Shown here one piece after another: positions 62,088 to 64,000 of a DNA stretch of 64,000 bases; position 1 is the first letter of the stretch, and every line of letters begins with the position of its first letter. Origin of the DNA: Panax quinquefolius (lineage: Eukaryota > Streptophyta > Magnoliopsida > Apiales > Araliaceae); assembly GCA_020205615.1 (NCBI GenBank), contig CM035164.1, positions 3,623,501 to 3,687,500 of the forward strand. Direction: 5' to 3'. Below the pieces are notes generated by a model that saw only the letters and a program-made list of their open reading frames with translations, was not told where the DNA came from and made no database searches. Made by a program: the position numbers and the translations under genes.

Positions 62088-63194
62088 ATCTCCCTCCTTA
62101 TGGAATTTCGCCCTCGAAATTAGGGTAACGACTGATATGATAAAGAGGTGAGGATACCTTGAATACCTTTATCGTTGAAAATATTAAGTTCATCTTTGCA
62201 ATCCTACCAAAGATATTCATTAACAATTCATCTTTGCACTACAGGCTAAAGATATACAACTGTAAAACCAATAAGGCTGAGACGCAGCTTAATAGTATCA
62301 CGACCACGAATTATCCATGCACTACTAGCCAAGGATATTCGTGTTTTTAATTATGGTCATGATTACACCGAATAGTCTCTGGTCATAATCATACCAAGTC
62401 TATCAATGCACTACGGCCAAAGATGACTTTTACCACATCCATGAATTAATATTTCATTCTTTGACTCAATTTTCAATAATTAATCCATATCATCGAATCA
62501 TCCCTGCACTACAGGCCAAGGATATTCATTAGTATCACGACCACGAATTATCCATGCACTACGGCCAAAGATAATTGTGTATTCATTAGTATCACGACCA
62601 CAAATTATCCATGCACTACGGCCAAAGATAATTGTGTATTCATTAGTATCACGACCACAAATTATCCATGCACTACGACCAAAGATAATTGTGTATTCAT
62701 TAAGATCACGACCATAAATTATCCATGCACTACTACCAAAGATAATTGTGTATTCATTAGTATCACGACCACAAATTATCCATGCACTACTACTGAAGAT
62801 AATTGTGTATTCATTAGTATCACGACCACAAATTATCCATGCACTACTACCAAAGATAATTGTGTATTCATTAGTATCACGACCACAAATTATCCATGCA
62901 CTACTACCAAAGATAATTGTGTATTCATTAGTATCACGACCACAAATTATCCATCCATGCACTACTACCAAAGATAATTGTGTATTCATTAAGTATCACG
63001 ACCACAAATTATCCATGCACTACTACCAAAGATAATTGTGTATTCATTAGTATCACAACGAAAATTATCCATGCACTACTACCAAAGATAATTGTGTATT
63101 CATTAAGTATCACGACCACAAATTATCCATGCACTACTACCAAAGATAATTGTGTATTCATTAGTATCACGACCACAAATTATCCATGCACTAC
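62088..63194 (-). mobile_element. Element F', 3' internal part only
   Basis: It begins with a PPT (62088-62102) and the same pol end and D-like sequence as element F (compare 55943-56160), then a second 57-bp array. It is interrupted at 63194 by element J. The rest is outside the window. Confidence 0.7.
62530..63194. repeat. 57-bp tandem repeat array in element F'
   Basis: About twelve units of the same 57-bp motif as in element F, including one unit with a duplicated CCATCCATG. The minus-strand frame NEYTIIFGSSAWIICGRDT repeats throughout. Confidence 0.9.
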
Positions 63195-64000
63195 TGCCGA
63201 GGACTCTTTGGGTTGTCATTTATCGAATCACATAGACATTTCTCTTCTTTTAATAGAAGTGGTAGATTCTTTATTGATCATACATTATCTCCATGTACAA
63301 CTTATTATACCCAAGCATACCCTTTGATATACCCTAAAGGTCTTAAGGAATAAGTCAAAGTATAACTCATCATACACAAGATACTATGATGATCTCAAGT
63401 CCAAGGATCACTTGTACTACTATCACTACAGAAATTCTATTGACAAAAGTAAAACTCCATTAGGTATTCCTTAGCGAGCCACGTTCAGTGAACTTATTCT
63501 CCAATAAGCACCTACATACTTGCTTTAGTGTCTCCACACAAATGATCATGAGATTAATCATCCTCATCCAATGAGCAAGCAACGTATGTACCAATCTATC
63601 CGGATTCACTAATCCCAATTTAGTAATCCAACGATTGGGAACTATTTTCGTTTTAACCTTTTTAAGAATTTAGATCTCATTAGAATGATCATCATCATTA
63701 TTCTAAAAGAATTGCTTAAAACTATGGGTTTATCACATATTATAAAACAGCATCATGTAGATAATTAAAAGCCTTTAATAAATTAATACTTTTTTATTAA
63801 TAAATGAATAAGATTGTTACAAAGTATATGCTTTATCATCAAACATGATTGGCTTGTATGCATACTACTTTCAATCTCCCACTTGCACTAAAGCCAATCG
63901 TCATGGTATCTCATACTCTTCTTCTCTAAGTGATGATTATCCCGCTGTTGGATAAACTTTAGTTAATGGATACGTAATGTTGTTCTTGAGAGTCCACTAT
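63195..64000 (-). mobile_element. Ty1/copia-like element J, 3' end
   Basis: On the minus strand a 679-bp LTR (63873-63195) starts TGAAAGTAGTATGC and ends CCTCGGCA. It is preceded by the copia-style polypurine tract CAAGTGGGAGAT (63874-63885). It is inserted in the 57-bp array of F'. The last 115 bp are internal sequence with no recognisable domain. The superfamily rests mainly on the AAGTGGGAGA tract. Confidence 0.5.

Noticed and set aside
56395..63194. CRISPR array
   Set aside because: The units are contiguous with no unique spacers, and the setting is plant retroelement DNA.
62498..63327. 163-residue minus ORF and 115-residue plus ORF as repeat proteins
   Set aside because: Same cause as above. 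The sequence is LTR-derived minisatellite, interrupted by a copia-like LTR at 63195.

Overview
This is nuclear DNA from a flowering plant, most likely a eudicot. The evidence is a multi-exon plant-type gene with GT-AG introns, AT-rich intergenic DNA, a tRNA-derived SINE, a CACTA transposon with GCGACC subterminal repeats, a Helitron-type end, and many Ty3/gypsy chromovirus-type LTR retrotransposons. All boundaries were read by eye. No identity values were computed.

Region 1 (1-9.4 kb, minus strand) holds the only gene that looks intact. It is an armadillo-repeat protein of the ARMC8/GID5 type, a scaffold subunit of the CTLH/GID ubiquitin ligase. Six exons encode about 557 residues in a frame that stays open across every inferred splice. 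The last exons lie left of the window. Its introns carry a SINE, an old duplication and TE-like debris. A TATA box lies about 85 bp upstream of the ATG.

Region 2 (10.2-20.6 kb) is a solo chromovirus LTR (Z, target duplication TATTT) split by a CACTA element that has lost its 3' end. The CACTA carries a Helitron 3' terminus, one recognisable exon of poly(ADP-ribose) glycohydrolase, a 322-bp tandem duplication with a targeting-peptide-like ORF, and a broken transposase-associated domain.

Region 3 (20.66-47.02 kb) is a closed, four-layer nest. Element A (plus strand, TSD GCGAC) is split inside integrase by solo LTR B (TSD TCTTA). B is split by a full-length reverse-strand element C, and the gag of C is split by solo LTR D. 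All gag-pol copies are broken.

Region 4 (47.0-64 kb) starts with 1.4 kb of intergenic DNA containing a probable MITE. A second nest follows and is open to the right: LTR G is split by an unclassified insert H, H by LTR E, and E by the tandem reverse-strand elements F and F', which share an LTR. A copia-like element J sits inside F'. F and F' carry 57-bp minisatellites that appear to have expanded from a motif normally present in the LTRs.

I found no convincing new defence, metabolic or RNA system. The most distinctive content is the nesting history, the LTR-derived minisatellites whose unit is a multiple of three, the tandem shared-LTR element, and the gene-fragment capture inside the CACTA/Helitron composite.
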